Notes: generated by a model from the letters alone, not told the origin. Shown: positions 7,888 to 16,379, counted from the stretch's first letter. The stretch is DNA of 64,000 nucleotides from Acidovorax sp. (GCA_031277855.1 JAITLO010000008.1:62001-126000), one strand, 5' to 3'. Numbers and translations are program-made.

Positions 7888-8529
7888 ATGAAAGCGGCTT
7901 CAACCAAGGCCCCGCAGCGGGCGTATTGGCTCAAGACATTGCATGAATGGCACTGGATCAGCTCCGCCATTTGCCTGATCGGCCTGCTGCTGTTTGCCGT
8001 GACCGGCATCACGCTCAATCACGCCGGGCAGATCGAAAGCAAGCCGGTGGTGGTGAGCCGCGAAGGCCAGTTGCCGCAGCCCCTGGTAGATGCCTTGGTC
8101 AATGCGCAGGCAAGGCAGACTGAAGATGCGCGCTTGCCGGAGCCGGTGCGCGCATGGGTGCAGTCCGAAATGCAGGTGCAGCTAGGCCGTAATGCCGCCG
8201 TGGAGTGGAATGCGGAAGAGGCCTATGTGCCCATGCCCAGGCCCGGGGGCGATGCCTGGCTGCGGCTGGACTTGCAAAGCGGTGGTGTGGAGTACGAATC
8301 CACGGACCGGGGCTGGATTTCCTACCTCAACGACTTGCACAAGGGCCGCAATACCGGCGTGGCCTGGAGCCTGTTCTTGGACGTTTTTGCAGTGGGCTGC
8401 CTGCTGTTTGCCGTGACCGGGCTATTGATTTTGAAGATGCATGCCCTGCGCCGGCCACTCACCTGGCCCATGGTAGGCCTGGGCTTGGTGATCCCTGCGT
8501 TGCTGGCGTTGTTGCTGGTGGGGCATTGA
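7888..8529 (+). CDS. PepSY-associated transmembrane protein
   Basis: This 213-residue inner-membrane protein of the PepSY_TM type is often found with TonB-dependent receptors and siderophore reductases. The N-terminal helix (about 25-46, SSAICLIGLLLFAVTGITLNH) is followed by a periplasmic domain of about 115 residues with the WISYLNDLHKG motif, then a helix (about 155-180, FLDVFAVGCLLFAVTGLLIL) and a C-terminal helix. The conserved histidines in LHEWHW, NHAG and DLHKG could bind haem, as in related membrane reductases. An AAGG site lies 7 bases before the ATG. It heads a five-gene operon (to 12965). Role inferred: membrane electron carrier for iron reduction. Confidence 0.85.
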   Translation: MKAASTKAPQRAYWLKTLHEWHWISSAICLIGLLLFAVTGITLNHAGQIESKPVVVSREGQLPQPLVDALVNAQARQTEDARLPEPVRAWVQSEMQVQLGRNAAVEWNAEEAYVPMPRPGGDAWLRLDLQSGGVEYESTDRGWISYLNDLHKGRNTGVAWSLFLDVFAVGCLLFAVTGLLILKMHALRRPLTWPMVGLGLVIPALLALLLVGH

Positions 8530-8535
8530 GATATG

Positions 8536-8666
8536 GACACCCCCCTGAGGCACTGCGCGCCTTCCCCCCGCTCTCGCTTCGCTGCGCTCGCGGGCAGGGG
8601 GACGCTGCCAGCGCGGCGGGGCGGCCCTTGCGCGGCAGCCCTGGCTTGGGTCGTGCCAGTTTTATG
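8536..8666 (+). repeat. Dispersed intergenic repeat, copy A
   Basis: GC-rich element starting CCCCCTGAGG and ending GCCAGTTTTAT, directly after the PepSY stop codon. It shares the blocks CGCGCCTTCCCCCC, GCGGGGCGGCCCTTGCG and CCTGG with the copies at 9252, 10222, 12969 and (inverted) 36309. It contains palindromic segments. Confidence 0.85.
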
Positions 8667-8732
8667 CCTCATGGGTGACGCAAGCGTGCGTGCTTGTCCA
8701 TCCCCTGTTTTTACCGAAGGAACTTGTTTTTT

Positions 8733-9251
8733 ATGGCCCAAAAGCTTTTTTCTTACTCCGCAGCGCTGAGCGCGGTGCTTGGTCTGCCTGCCATGGCGGG
8801 CGGCATGCAGGTGACTGTGACGGTGCCGCAGCTGCAGGTGGCTGAATACCACAAGCCCTATGTGGCGGTGTGGTTGGAGAAGGCCGATGGCGGCGTGGCC
8901 GCCAATTTGTCGGTTTGGTATGACCTGAAGATGAAGGATGCCGAGGGCACCAAGTGGCTCAAGGACATGCGCCAGTGGTGGCGCCGCACGGGCCGTGAGC
9001 TGAGCCTGCCCATTGATGGCGTGACCCAGCCGACCAAGCCTGTGGGTGCCCATGCGCTGACCTTCACCGAAGGCAAGAACCCGCTGCCCCAGCTGGCGCC
9101 TGGCAGCTACAAGCTGATGGTGGAGGCCGCACGTGAAGTGGGCGGCCGCGAGGTGGTGAGCATTCCTTTTGAATGGCCGGCCAAGCAGGCCACCAGCCTG
9201 TCTGCACAGGGCAAGACCGAGCTGGGCCTGATCAAACTGGATTTGAAATAA
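8733..9251 (+). CDS. DUF2271 domain protein, exported
   Basis: This 172-residue protein has an N-terminal signal peptide (MAQKLFSYSAALSAVLG, with cleavage near PAMA-GG) and a single domain matching the DUF2271 family in length and motifs (VAVWLEKADGG, LSVWYD, KWLKDMRQWWRR, PIDGVTQPTKPVG, PGSYKLMVEAAREVGGRE). It is probably periplasmic. The start was taken at 8733 because a GAAGGA site lies about 11 bases upstream and the signal peptide begins there; an upstream in-frame start would add 13 unlikely residues. Function is unknown; the family often sits beside PepSY proteins, DUF4198 proteins and ApbE in iron loci, as here. Confidence 0.85.
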   Translation: MAQKLFSYSAALSAVLGLPAMAGGMQVTVTVPQLQVAEYHKPYVAVWLEKADGGVAANLSVWYDLKMKDAEGTKWLKDMRQWWRRTGRELSLPIDGVTQPTKPVGAHALTFTEGKNPLPQLAPGSYKLMVEAAREVGGREVVSIPFEWPAKQATSLSAQGKTELGLIKLDLK

Positions 9252-9354
9252 GCCCCCCTGAGGCACTTCGTGCCTTCCCCCCAAGGGGGACGACGGCCTT
9301 TGCTGCGGGGCGGCCCTTGCTGGCCGTCTCTGGTCTGGGCCCTGCCAGTTTCAT
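9252..9354 (+). repeat. Dispersed intergenic repeat, copy B
   Basis: Starts right after the DUF2271 stop codon with CCCCCCTGAGGCACTTCG and ends GCCAGTTTCAT. It is the shortest copy: the middle is reduced to CCCCCCAAGGGGGACG, a small palindrome. Confidence 0.85.
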
Positions 9355-9420
9355 AGGCTGTGCGTATTGCTCAGCACCATGAATTACGAAATCTCCTCAA
9401 TCATTCGCAAGAAAGCACAC

Positions 9421-10221
9421 ATGATGTTCAACAAACGCACTGTTCTGGCCACGGCTTTGGCGCTGGCTGCTGTCTGCTCGCATGCCCATGACCTGTGGTT
9501 CAAGCCTTCGAGCACCGTGCTCTCCAAGGCCGACTGGGTGACGGTGGATGCCGCCGTCTCCAACGATGTGTTCTTCTTCAACCACCGCCCGCTGGGCTTG
9601 GAAGCCGTCAAGGTTTCGGCCCCCGATGGCGCCGATGTGGCCATGCAGAATGTGCTCAAGGGCGAGCTGCGCAGCGTCTTTGACTTCAAGGCCGAACAGC
9701 CCGGTACCTACCGCGTTGCCATGGTGGCTGCGGGCGTGATGGGGGGCTACAAGGACGCCAAGGGCCAGATGAAGCGCTTGCGCGGCTCGGTGGAGGACAT
9801 CCTCAAGCAGGTGCCGGCCGATGCCACCGAGGTGCGTGTCATCGAAACCCAGCGTCGCATGGAAGCCTTTGTCTCCGTGGGCAAGCCCAGCGCGCTGGCG
9901 GTGACCGGCAAGGGTCTGGAGCTCAAGCCCATCACCCATCCCAACGACCTGGTGAGCAGCGAGGAAGCCCGCTTTGTCTTCCTGCTGGATGGCAAGCCAG
10001 CAGCCAATCTGGAGGTGGAGCTGGTGGCAGATGGCATTCGCTACCGCGATGGTGTGGATGCCATGCAGCTCAAGACCGATGCCGAAGGCGTGCTCAAGGT
10101 CAAGTTCCCACGCCCTGGCCTGTTCTGGCTGAGCACCCAGGCCAAGGACCAGAAGACCAGCATTGCCAAGGCGACGGAGCGCAGCCTGAGCTATGTGGCG
10201 ACGCTGGAAGTGCTTCCCTGA
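9421..10221 (+). CDS. DUF4198 domain protein, exported
   Basis: This 266-residue protein has a signal peptide ending in CSHAHDLWFKPS. The mature N-terminus AHDLWFKPSSTVLSKADWVTV is characteristic of DUF4198 proteins, a periplasmic family related to metal-uptake accessory proteins. Two beta-rich halves follow, with GELRSVFDFKAEQPGTYRVAM and a C-terminal Ig-like region (DGKPAANLEVELVADG, DAEGVLKVKFPRPGLFWLS). The start at 9421 gives a normal signal peptide with AAGAAAG about 8 bases upstream; a second ATG follows directly at 9424. It is the third gene of the operon and is probably a periplasmic partner of the membrane redox proteins; precise role unknown. Confidence 0.85.
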   Translation: MMFNKRTVLATALALAAVCSHAHDLWFKPSSTVLSKADWVTVDAAVSNDVFFFNHRPLGLEAVKVSAPDGADVAMQNVLKGELRSVFDFKAEQPGTYRVAMVAAGVMGGYKDAKGQMKRLRGSVEDILKQVPADATEVRVIETQRRMEAFVSVGKPSALAVTGKGLELKPITHPNDLVSSEEARFVFLLDGKPAANLEVELVADGIRYRDGVDAMQLKTDAEGVLKVKFPRPGLFWLSTQAKDQKTSIAKATERSLSYVATLEVLP

Positions 10222-10376
10222 ACACCCCCTGAGACGCTGCGCGTCTTCCCACTCTCTGGCACTGCGTGCCGGAGGGAGACGGCACCAGCGCTGCGGGGCG
10301 GCGCGGCCGGCGTAGGCCCTTGCGCGGTGCCCTGGCTTGGAGCCGCGCCCGCTTCACGCGCTGTGCCAGTTTTATG
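10222..10376 (+). repeat. Dispersed intergenic repeat, copy C
   Basis: Longest copy, directly after the DUF4198 stop. It contains CACCCCCTGAGACGCTGCGCG at the left, GCTGCGGGGCGGCGCGGCCGG in the middle and GCCAGTTTTAT at the right. The inverted copy at 36309 shares its GGCGTAGGCCCTTGCGCGG-like segment. Confidence 0.8.
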
Positions 10377-10390
10377 CTTAGCGCCCTGGC

Positions 10391-10432
10391 TTCACTCCCT
10401 CGCCCCTTCGGGGAGAGGGTGGGGGTGAGGGG
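10391..10432. repeat. CCCTCGCCCC..GGGGTGAGGG palindromic repeat
   Basis: The imperfect inverted repeat around cgccccttcggggagaggg is a widespread intergenic palindrome in betaproteobacteria and relatives. It sits between DUF4198 and apbE, right behind repeat copy C. A looser relative is at 41466-41496. Confidence 0.6.
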
Positions 10433-10479
10433 AGCGCCGCAAGGCGCTGCTGACCTCCTTCCCAACATCTGAACTTGGC

Positions 10480-11571
10480 ATGACCGGATCCTCTACCCCC
10501 CGTGTTTCCTACGCATCCAGCCTGTGGAAGCTGCCGCAGGCTGCGCCGCTGCATGGTGGGGCGGGTGATTTTTCCCAGCCGGGCTGGGGGCGCGTGCAGC
10601 TGCAGCATGCGCAAGATGCGCGCAGCCAGCGCTTGGCGGGCAGCACCATGGGCACCACCTGGTCTTTGCGTTTGGCCAATCCTGATTTTTTGCCGTTGGA
10701 GCCGGTGCAGGCCCAGTTGCAGCAGGTACTGGATGAAGTCATTGCCCAGATGAGTAACTGGGAGGCGGATTCCTTCATCTCCCGCTACAACGCAGCGCCT
10801 GCGGGCAGCTTGCATGCGCTACCTGCGCAGTTCGCACGGGTGCTGGAGGCTGCCATGTTGTGGGCCCAGCGCTCAGGTGGTGCCATGGACCCCACCATGG
10901 GTGGCTTGGTGTCGCTGTGGGGCTTTGGTCCGCGTGCAGAGCCTTTGCGCTCGCACAGCGGCGTGTTGCCTAGCCAGGCGCAGGTGGATGCGCTGCAGGC
11001 CCAGGCTGGCTACCAGCGTCTGCCGTGGGCTACAGGCAGCACGCAGTTGCTGCAGCCTGGCGGCGTGCAGCTGGATTTTTGCGGCATTGCCAAGGGCTTT
11101 GCCGTGGATGCGGTGGTGGAGCTGCTGCAGGCCCAGGGCTGGAGTGGCGGTCTGTTTGAAATCGGTGGTGAGTTGCGCAGCTGGGGCCAGCGGCCCGATG
11201 GGCAACCCTGGCGTGTGCAACTGGCCAGCGGGCCCGAGGCCGCATCGCAGCCCGTGGTGGTGCAGGTGGGCGAGGGTGCGTTTGCCACCTCGGGCGATTG
11301 CTGGCACCGCTTTGCCAGCGGCGGTCAGCAGTATTCGCACACCCTGGATCCGCGCACCGGCTGGCCGGTGGCACATGATTTGGCCAGCGTCACCGTCTAC
11401 CACGCGGCCTGCATGTATGCCGATGCCTTGGCCACGGTGCTGACGGTGCTGGGCCCGGAGGAGGGCATGGCGTTTGCCAGGCAGCACGATATCGCTGCGG
11501 TCTTCACCTCGCATGGTGCCAACGCGCAGCCGCTGCGCACCCCAGCGTGGCATTCGCAATTTGGACATTGA
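10480..11571 (+). CDS. apbE: FAD:protein FMN transferase (ApbE family)
   Basis: This 363-residue flavin transferase attaches FMN from FAD to a Ser/Thr of target proteins using Mg2+. Signatures in order: GSTMGTTWSLRL (about 55-66), LDFCGIAKGFAVD (about 195-207), FEIGGELRSWG, ATSGDCWHRF, SHTLDPRTGWP and the metal-binding end YADALATVLTVLG. Compared with exported ApbE proteins, no signal peptide or lipobox is visible, so it may act in the cytoplasm. The N-terminal 50 residues are unusual and the ATG at 10480 lacks a clear ribosome-binding site, so the true start may lie further in. The stop is 2 bases before the next ATG. No flavinylation motif is obvious in the neighbouring proteins. Confidence 0.92.
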   Translation: MTGSSTPRVSYASSLWKLPQAAPLHGGAGDFSQPGWGRVQLQHAQDARSQRLAGSTMGTTWSLRLANPDFLPLEPVQAQLQQVLDEVIAQMSNWEADSFISRYNAAPAGSLHALPAQFARVLEAAMLWAQRSGGAMDPTMGGLVSLWGFGPRAEPLRSHSGVLPSQAQVDALQAQAGYQRLPWATGSTQLLQPGGVQLDFCGIAKGFAVDAVVELLQAQGWSGGLFEIGGELRSWGQRPDGQPWRVQLASGPEAASQPVVVQVGEGAFATSGDCWHRFASGGQQYSHTLDPRTGWPVAHDLASVTVYHAACMYADALATVLTVLGPEEGMAFARQHDIAAVFTSHGANAQPLRTPAWHSQFGH

Positions 11572-11573
11572 AT

Positions 11574-12965
11574 ATGGAATGGCTTGTTTCCCCCGCGCGC
11601 ATGGCGGGCGCGGCTTCGCTGCTGGCAGGTTATGCGGCACTGTGCGCAGGCGTGGCCTGGCAGGTGCGCGGCCGGCGGCGCCAGGAAGCGGCGGAGGCTC
11701 ATATGGGCGGCCAGGGCCCTGGGGTGCTGGTGGCCTATGCCAGCCAGACCGGCCAGGCCCAGGCCGTGGCCCGCGCCACGGCGCAGATGTTGGGGCAGGC
11801 AGGCTTTCAGGTACTGCTGCAGCCGGTGGAGCACATCACGGCCGCATTGCTGCAGAGCAGCCCGCGCAGCGTGTGGGTGCTGTCCACCACCGGCGAGGGC
11901 GATGCACCGGACCACGCGCTCTCTTTCATGCAGCAGGTTCTGCCCCATTCATGCGCTTTACAAAGGCATTCCATGCAGGTGCTGGCGCTGGGTGACAGGG
12001 AGTACGCCCAGTTCTGCAGCTTTGGCCAGCAGGTGCATGACTGGTTGCAGACCCAGGGCGCCAACGGCCCGCTGACCTGTGTGGACAATATGCACCCCGC
12101 CACCTTGCAAGCTTGGCAGGGGCAGATGGAGCAGCAGCTGCAGCAATGGGCCGCAGCCGCTGGTGTCGATGCCATGGCCCCGCAGGGCGACTGGCTGCTC
12201 CCCACCCCGCGCCAGCGCATGCGGTTGCAGCGGCGCCAGCTGCTCAACCCCGGCAGCAGCGCGGGTGGCCTGTATGTGCTGGACTGGGTGGCAGAGCAGG
12301 GCGCGCTGCCCGACTGGGAGGCCGGCGACCTGGTGTCACTGGCCGTGCCCGCAGACCCCGAGCGCCCACGTGATTACTCGATTGCATCGACTCCCGCCGA
12401 CGGCTGTCTGCAACTTCTGGTGCGCGAAAGTCTGCGTGTCGATGGCAGCCCGGGGCTGGCATCGGGCTGGCTGTGTACCGGCATGGCCGAGGGCGATGTA
12501 TTGGAGATGGCGGTGCGGGCCCATCCGGGCTTCCGGCTGGAATCCAATGCCGAGCGGCCGCTGATTTTGATTGGCAACGGCTCCGGCCTTGCGGGCTTGC
12601 GTGCCCACATCAAAGCCCGTGTGCAGCGTGGCCTGTATGCGCAATGGCTTGTTTATGGCGAACGCAGCCCCAGGCATGACGCCATCTGCGGGGAGGAACT
12701 GCAGGCGTGGCTGGAACAGGGAAAGCTGGAGCGCCTGGATCTGGCCTGGTCGCGCGAGGTGCCGCAACGCCGCTATGTGCAGGACGTATTGCTGCAGCAG
12801 GCCGAGCCGCTGCGGGACTGGGTGGCGCGCGGTGCGGCGATTTATGTGTGCGGCAGCATGCAGGGCATGGGCCAGGGCGTGCACCAGGCGCTGGAGCAGG
12901 TACTGGGAGCCGACGCATTGCAGGATTTGCAGCGCAGTGGGCGGTATCGACGGGATGTGTACTGA
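11574..12965 (+). CDS. Membrane-anchored flavodoxin/NADPH-reductase flavoprotein
   Basis: This 463-residue protein resembles the flavoprotein subunit of sulfite reductase and cytochrome P450 reductases. Order of parts: an N-terminal membrane helix (about 8-28), a flavodoxin domain starting VLVAYASQTGQAQAVA (about 47-62) with the STTGEGDAPDHA loop, a shortened FAD domain with RDYSIAS, and an NAD(P)H domain with LILIGNGSGLAGLRAHI, VYGERSPRHDA, YVCGSMQGMGQGV and the C-terminal YRRDVY. It would take electrons from NADPH through FAD and FMN to a membrane partner, plausibly the PepSY protein of the same operon. Its ATG lies 2 bases after the apbE stop, so translation is likely coupled. Confidence 0.88.
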   Translation: MEWLVSPARMAGAASLLAGYAALCAGVAWQVRGRRRQEAAEAHMGGQGPGVLVAYASQTGQAQAVARATAQMLGQAGFQVLLQPVEHITAALLQSSPRSVWVLSTTGEGDAPDHALSFMQQVLPHSCALQRHSMQVLALGDREYAQFCSFGQQVHDWLQTQGANGPLTCVDNMHPATLQAWQGQMEQQLQQWAAAAGVDAMAPQGDWLLPTPRQRMRLQRRQLLNPGSSAGGLYVLDWVAEQGALPDWEAGDLVSLAVPADPERPRDYSIASTPADGCLQLLVRESLRVDGSPGLASGWLCTGMAEGDVLEMAVRAHPGFRLESNAERPLILIGNGSGLAGLRAHIKARVQRGLYAQWLVYGERSPRHDAICGEELQAWLEQGKLERLDLAWSREVPQRRYVQDVLLQQAEPLRDWVARGAAIYVCGSMQGMGQGVHQALEQVLGADALQDLQRSGRYRRDVY

Positions 12966-12968
12966 TGG

Positions 12969-13100
12969 GACACCCCCTGAGTCGCCTGCGGCGCCTTCCC
13001 CCCGCTCTTTGCTCGCTGCGCTCGCGGGCAGGGGGACGCTGCCAGCGCGGCGGGGCGGCCCTTGCGCGGCAGCTCTGGTCTAGGCAGCGCCAGTTTGATG
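12969..13100 (+). repeat. Dispersed intergenic repeat, copy D
   Basis: Just after the flavoprotein stop codon. Begins ACACCCCCTGAGTCGCC and ends GCCAGTTTGATGG. Very close to copy A in its middle (GCGGGCAGGGGGACGCTGCC and the CGGCGGGGCGGCCCTTGCG part). Confidence 0.85.
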
Positions 13101-13152
13101 GGCTGTGCCTGCTGTTTGAGGTGTCGTCATGTCCGCATCAAGATTTTCAAAA

Positions 13153-13180
13153 CAAAAAAGCCGGCAATTGCCGGCTTTTG
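13153..13180 (-). terminator. Terminator of the SWIB gene
   Basis: Perfect stem aaagccggcaa/ttgccggcttt with A-run on the left and T on the right, usable from both directions. A second small hairpin, tttttgc-gaaa-gcaaaaa (13183-13200), abuts the SWIB stop codon. Confidence 0.85.
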
Positions 13181-13200
13181 TATTTTTGCGAAAGCAAAAA

Positions 13201-13500
13201 TTACTTGACGTGCTTACCGATCAGGCCGGCCATTTCGAACATCGAAACTTGGGGCTTGCCGAACACTTCCTTGAGCTTGGCGTCGGCGTTGATCATGCGC
13301 TTGTTAGCGGCGTCTTGCAGGTTGTTGGCCTTGATGTAGACCCACAGCTTGCTGATGATTTCCGTGCGAGGCAGGGGAGCAGAGCCGACCACAGCAGCCA
13401 GAGCGGCGCTGGGGGTCAGGGGTTTCATGAAGGCTGCGTTGGGGGTGCGCTTTTTTGCGGGAGCTGCGGGTGCAGCAGTTGCCTTCTTTGCAGTTGCCAT
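13201..13500 (-). CDS. SWIB/MDM2 domain protein
   Basis: This 99-residue protein has a lysine/alanine-rich N-terminal tail (MATAKKATAAPAAPAKKRT) and a SWIB domain from about residue 25 (FMKPLTPSAALAAVVG, then LPRTEIISKLWVYIK, NNLQDAANKRMINADAKLKEVFG, VSMFEMAGLIGKHV). SWIB domains are best known from eukaryotic chromatin remodelling; stand-alone bacterial versions with a histone-H1-like tail are known in chlamydiae and some betaproteobacteria. It is likely a nucleoid-associated protein. The start at 13500 is supported by an AAGGA site about 10 bases upstream; an earlier in-frame start would add 23 residues without support. Confidence 0.88.
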   Translation of the reverse strand: MATAKKATAAPAAPAKKRTPNAAFMKPLTPSAALAAVVGSAPLPRTEIISKLWVYIKANNLQDAANKRMINADAKLKEVFGKPQVSMFEMAGLIGKHVK

Positions 13501-13795
13501 GTTGCTTGTCCTTGAAGAGGAAGTGGTTCTTTTCACCTGTATGCGGTCTTGCATCACAGGCATCAGCAAATCCTACTGGGAAAAATTGCCCATTCCAAGC
13601 TGACTGGGCGGTTTTTTTGACTTGAATTGTTTTGCAACGTCACTTTTGTCCAGATTGCCACAATTTCGAGGCATTTTTCAGGCTGCAGGAAGGCAGCTTG
13701 GCCCTTGTCGGGTGCTCGTCAGCCGCTTTGTGCATCATGGTGTGGGAAGCGGGCATGCACTGCGCCTGCAGTTTTTCACTATCCGGGAGACCTTC

Positions 13796-14320
13796 ATGAT
13801 TGCATCCACCACCCCCGTCGGGGCATTTGCCACCTGTGATCTGTGCGATGTGTACAAAAACGACACCAGCGGGCAGTTCCGTGTGCTACCTCCCGTGTTT
13901 CAGGACTACGGAGGCAAGGCCAGCTTTGCCGGTCCGGCCGCGACGGTGCAGTGTTTTGAGGACAACAGCCTGGTGAAAGCCGCCGTGGAATCCCCGGGCC
14001 AGGGCCGGGTGCTGGTGGTGGACGGCGGCGGCTCGGTGCGCAAGGCCCTGGTCGGGGGAAACCTGGCGGCCGCTGCCGCACGCAATGGGTGGGCCGGTGT
14101 GCTGGTGCATGGCGCGGTGCGCGATGTGGCCGAGTTGCGTGCCACGGCGCTGGGGATTCGTGCGCTGGCGCTGATTCCCATGCCCACGGAAAAGCGCAAC
14201 CAGGGCCGGGCCGATCTGGAGGTGGTCATTGCCGGTGTGGTCGTGCGCCCCGGTGACTGGGTGTATGCCGATGCCGATGGCATTGTGGTGTCGGACCAGC
14301 CTGTGCACCCGGCTGCATAG
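13796..14320 (+). CDS. RraA family protein (demethylmenaquinone methyltransferase-like fold)
   Basis: This 174-residue protein starts CDLCDVYKNDT, as in members named regulator of ribonuclease activity A. Conserved blocks: LPPVFQDYGGKASFAGPAATV, VVDGGGSVRKALVGGNLA, GWAGVLVHGAVRDVAELR, and a C-terminal PGDWVYADADGIVV. Some relatives bind RNase E, others are 4-hydroxy-4-methyl-2-oxoglutarate/oxaloacetate aldolases that use Mg2+ held by the R-D pair in VRDVAEL. Length (about 160-175) fits the RraA branch. The start at 13796 has GGGAGA upstream. A terminator follows before kup, so it is probably monocistronic. Confidence 0.85.
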   Translation: MIASTTPVGAFATCDLCDVYKNDTSGQFRVLPPVFQDYGGKASFAGPAATVQCFEDNSLVKAAVESPGQGRVLVVDGGGSVRKALVGGNLAAAAARNGWAGVLVHGAVRDVAELRATALGIRALALIPMPTEKRNQGRADLEVVIAGVVVRPGDWVYADADGIVVSDQPVHPAA

Positions 14321-14363
14321 CGATCGTAAACACGCGCTCAGGCGCCGTGCCATACTGAAAACC

Positions 14364-14389
14364 GGCTGCGCTGTTTTGCAGCCTTTTTC
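14364..14389 (+). terminator. Terminator of the RraA-family gene
   Basis: Stem ggctgc/gcagcc with an 8-base loop followed by TTTTTCT, about 44 bases after the stop codon and just before the kup start. Confidence 0.75.
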
Positions 14390-14402
14390 TGAAAAGCATG
14401 CT

Positions 14403-16310
14403 ATGGCACAGAAGCACACGGCTCCCGGCGGCGCAGACCATTCCCCCCGCAGCAGCCAGAGCGCGCTGACGCTGGCCGCGCTGGGCGTGGTGTTTGGCGA
14501 TATAGGCACCAGCCCGCTGTATGCCTTCAAAGAGGCATTCAACGGCAGCCATGGGCTGGCGCCCACGCCCGAGCATGTGCTGGCCGCGCTCTCGGCCCTG
14601 TTGTGGGCGGTGATTGTGGTGGTAGCCATCAAATATGTGTGGGTGGTGCTCAGCTACGACAACGACGGTGAGGGCGGCGTGCTGGCGCTGACGGCGCTGG
14701 CCCACCGTGTGCTGGGCGACAGCTCACGCCGCTCGCGCCTGGTGGTGGGGGCCGGGGTGTTTGCTGCGGCGCTGTTCTATGGCGATGCCATCATCACCCC
14801 GGCGATTTCAGTGCTCTCGGCCGTCGAGGGCTTGAGCATTGCCACCCCCGAGTTCGAGCATTTCATTGTGCCCATCACCATAGGCATCTTGATCGGGCTG
14901 TTTTCCATACAGATGAAGGGCACGGGCAGCGTGGGGCGGCTGTTTGGCCCGGTCACCATCATCTGGTTTGTGTGCCTGGCCTGGGCGGGTGTGCACAGCA
15001 TGGTGCAAACGCCCGAGGTGTTGCAGGCCATCAACCCGCTGTATGCGCTGCGCTTTGCGCTGGAGCAGCCGGGCAAGGCCTTTTTCTTGCTCTCCGCCGT
15101 ATTCCTGGCCATGACCGGGGCCGAAGCCCTGTATGCCGATATGGGGCATTTCGGTAGCCGTGCCGTGCGCCTGGGCTGGTTTGGCCTGGTGTTCCCGGCG
15201 CTGATGGTCAACTACTTTGGCCAGGGAGCGCTGATCTTGCGTGACGCCGCAGCGGCCGAGAATCCGTTTTTCCTGCTGGCTTCACCCTCGCTGCTGCCCC
15301 TGGTGGTGCTGGCCACGGCAGCCACGGTGATCGCCTCCCAGGCCACTATTTCGGGTGCCTATTCCATGACGCTGCAGGCCAGTCGCCTGGGCTATTTGCC
15401 GCGCGTGCGCGTGCTGCACACCTCGGACCAGGAGCAGGGCCAGATCTATATTCCCAGCGTCAACTGGTTGATGCTGCTGGCCGTCATTGCCCTGGTGCTG
15501 GCCTTCAAATCCTCAGGGGCGCTGGCCGCAGCCTATGGCATTGCCGTCTCGGGCACCATGTTGATTACCACCATGCTGGTGGGCTTTGTGGTGTATTTGG
15601 GGCGCCGCCGTTATCGCGGCCTCACCCTGGTTGCGCTGGCAGGTTTTGCGCTGCTGGAGATCGGCTTTTTCACCTCCAACCTCACCAAGCTGGACCAGGG
15701 TGGCTGGTTCCCGCTGACCGTGGGCGCGCTGATTTTCATCGCCCTCACCACCTGGCGTGACGGCACACAGCTGCTGGCCGAGCACCGCAGCCGCCTGGAC
15801 ATTCCCATGAGCGAGCTGCTGCACACGCCCATGAGCGATGTGCCCATAGTCTCCGGCACGGCGGTGTATCTGACCTCCGACCCCAAGCTGGTACCCAGCG
15901 CGCTGTTTCACAACCTCAAGCATTTCAAGGTCATGCATGAGGAGACCGTGTTTCTGCATGTGGTCAATGAAAACAGCCCCTATGTGCAAGACAGCCAACG
16001 CCTGCAGCTGCAAAGACTGTGCAACGGGGTCTGGACGCTGGGCATGCATTTCGGCTTTCGCGAGCAGCCCAATATTCCGGCCGCGCTGCAGCTGATACAG
16101 CCCGATGCCGAGGGCGAAAAACCTCGGCTGGACCCCATGCGCACCAGCTTTTTCGTGGCCCGCATGCAGGTGGTGGACGGCCCGGGCGGGCTGTCGCCAT
16201 GGCGCTGCGCTTTGTTCGGCTGGATGATGCGCCAGTCGGCCAGCGCCTCGGGCTACTACAAGCTGCCCGCCAACCAGGTGGTGGAGCTGGGCACCCAGGT
16301 GGTGTTGTAG
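14403..16310 (+). CDS. kup: KUP-family potassium uptake protein
   Basis: This 635-residue inner-membrane K+/H+ symporter belongs to the KUP/HAK/KT family. The N-terminus contains the family hallmark LGVVFGDIGTSPLYAFKEAF, and about 12 transmembrane helices follow to about residue 430, including YGDAIITPAISVLSAVEG and AMTGAEALYADMGHFG. The hydrophilic C-terminal part (about 440-635) has the usual LFHNLKHFKVMHEETVFLHV segment. Length and order of parts are normal. The start at 14403 was chosen because it gives the standard N-terminus; no strong ribosome-binding site is visible between the preceding terminator and the ATG. Confidence 0.95.
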   Translation: MAQKHTAPGGADHSPRSSQSALTLAALGVVFGDIGTSPLYAFKEAFNGSHGLAPTPEHVLAALSALLWAVIVVVAIKYVWVVLSYDNDGEGGVLALTALAHRVLGDSSRRSRLVVGAGVFAAALFYGDAIITPAISVLSAVEGLSIATPEFEHFIVPITIGILIGLFSIQMKGTGSVGRLFGPVTIIWFVCLAWAGVHSMVQTPEVLQAINPLYALRFALEQPGKAFFLLSAVFLAMTGAEALYADMGHFGSRAVRLGWFGLVFPALMVNYFGQGALILRDAAAAENPFFLLASPSLLPLVVLATAATVIASQATISGAYSMTLQASRLGYLPRVRVLHTSDQEQGQIYIPSVNWLMLLAVIALVLAFKSSGALAAAYGIAVSGTMLITTMLVGFVVYLGRRRYRGLTLVALAGFALLEIGFFTSNLTKLDQGGWFPLTVGALIFIALTTWRDGTQLLAEHRSRLDIPMSELLHTPMSDVPIVSGTAVYLTSDPKLVPSALFHNLKHFKVMHEETVFLHVVNENSPYVQDSQRLQLQRLCNGVWTLGMHFGFREQPNIPAALQLIQPDAEGEKPRLDPMRTSFFVARMQVVDGPGGLSPWRCALFGWMMRQSASASGYYKLPANQVVELGTQVVL

Positions 16311-16354
16311 GCGCACGCAAGCGCTGGCGGTGCGTTCTCTCTGCAAACGAAAAA

Positions 16355-16379
16355 AAGCCCAGGCGCAGGGCCTGGGCTT
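16355..16379. terminator. Terminator between kup and the AhpD-like gene
   Basis: Near-perfect stem aagcccaggc/gcctgggctt; A-run on the left gives a T-tract for the minus-strand gene ending at 16398. Shared by the converging kup gene. Confidence 0.8.
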
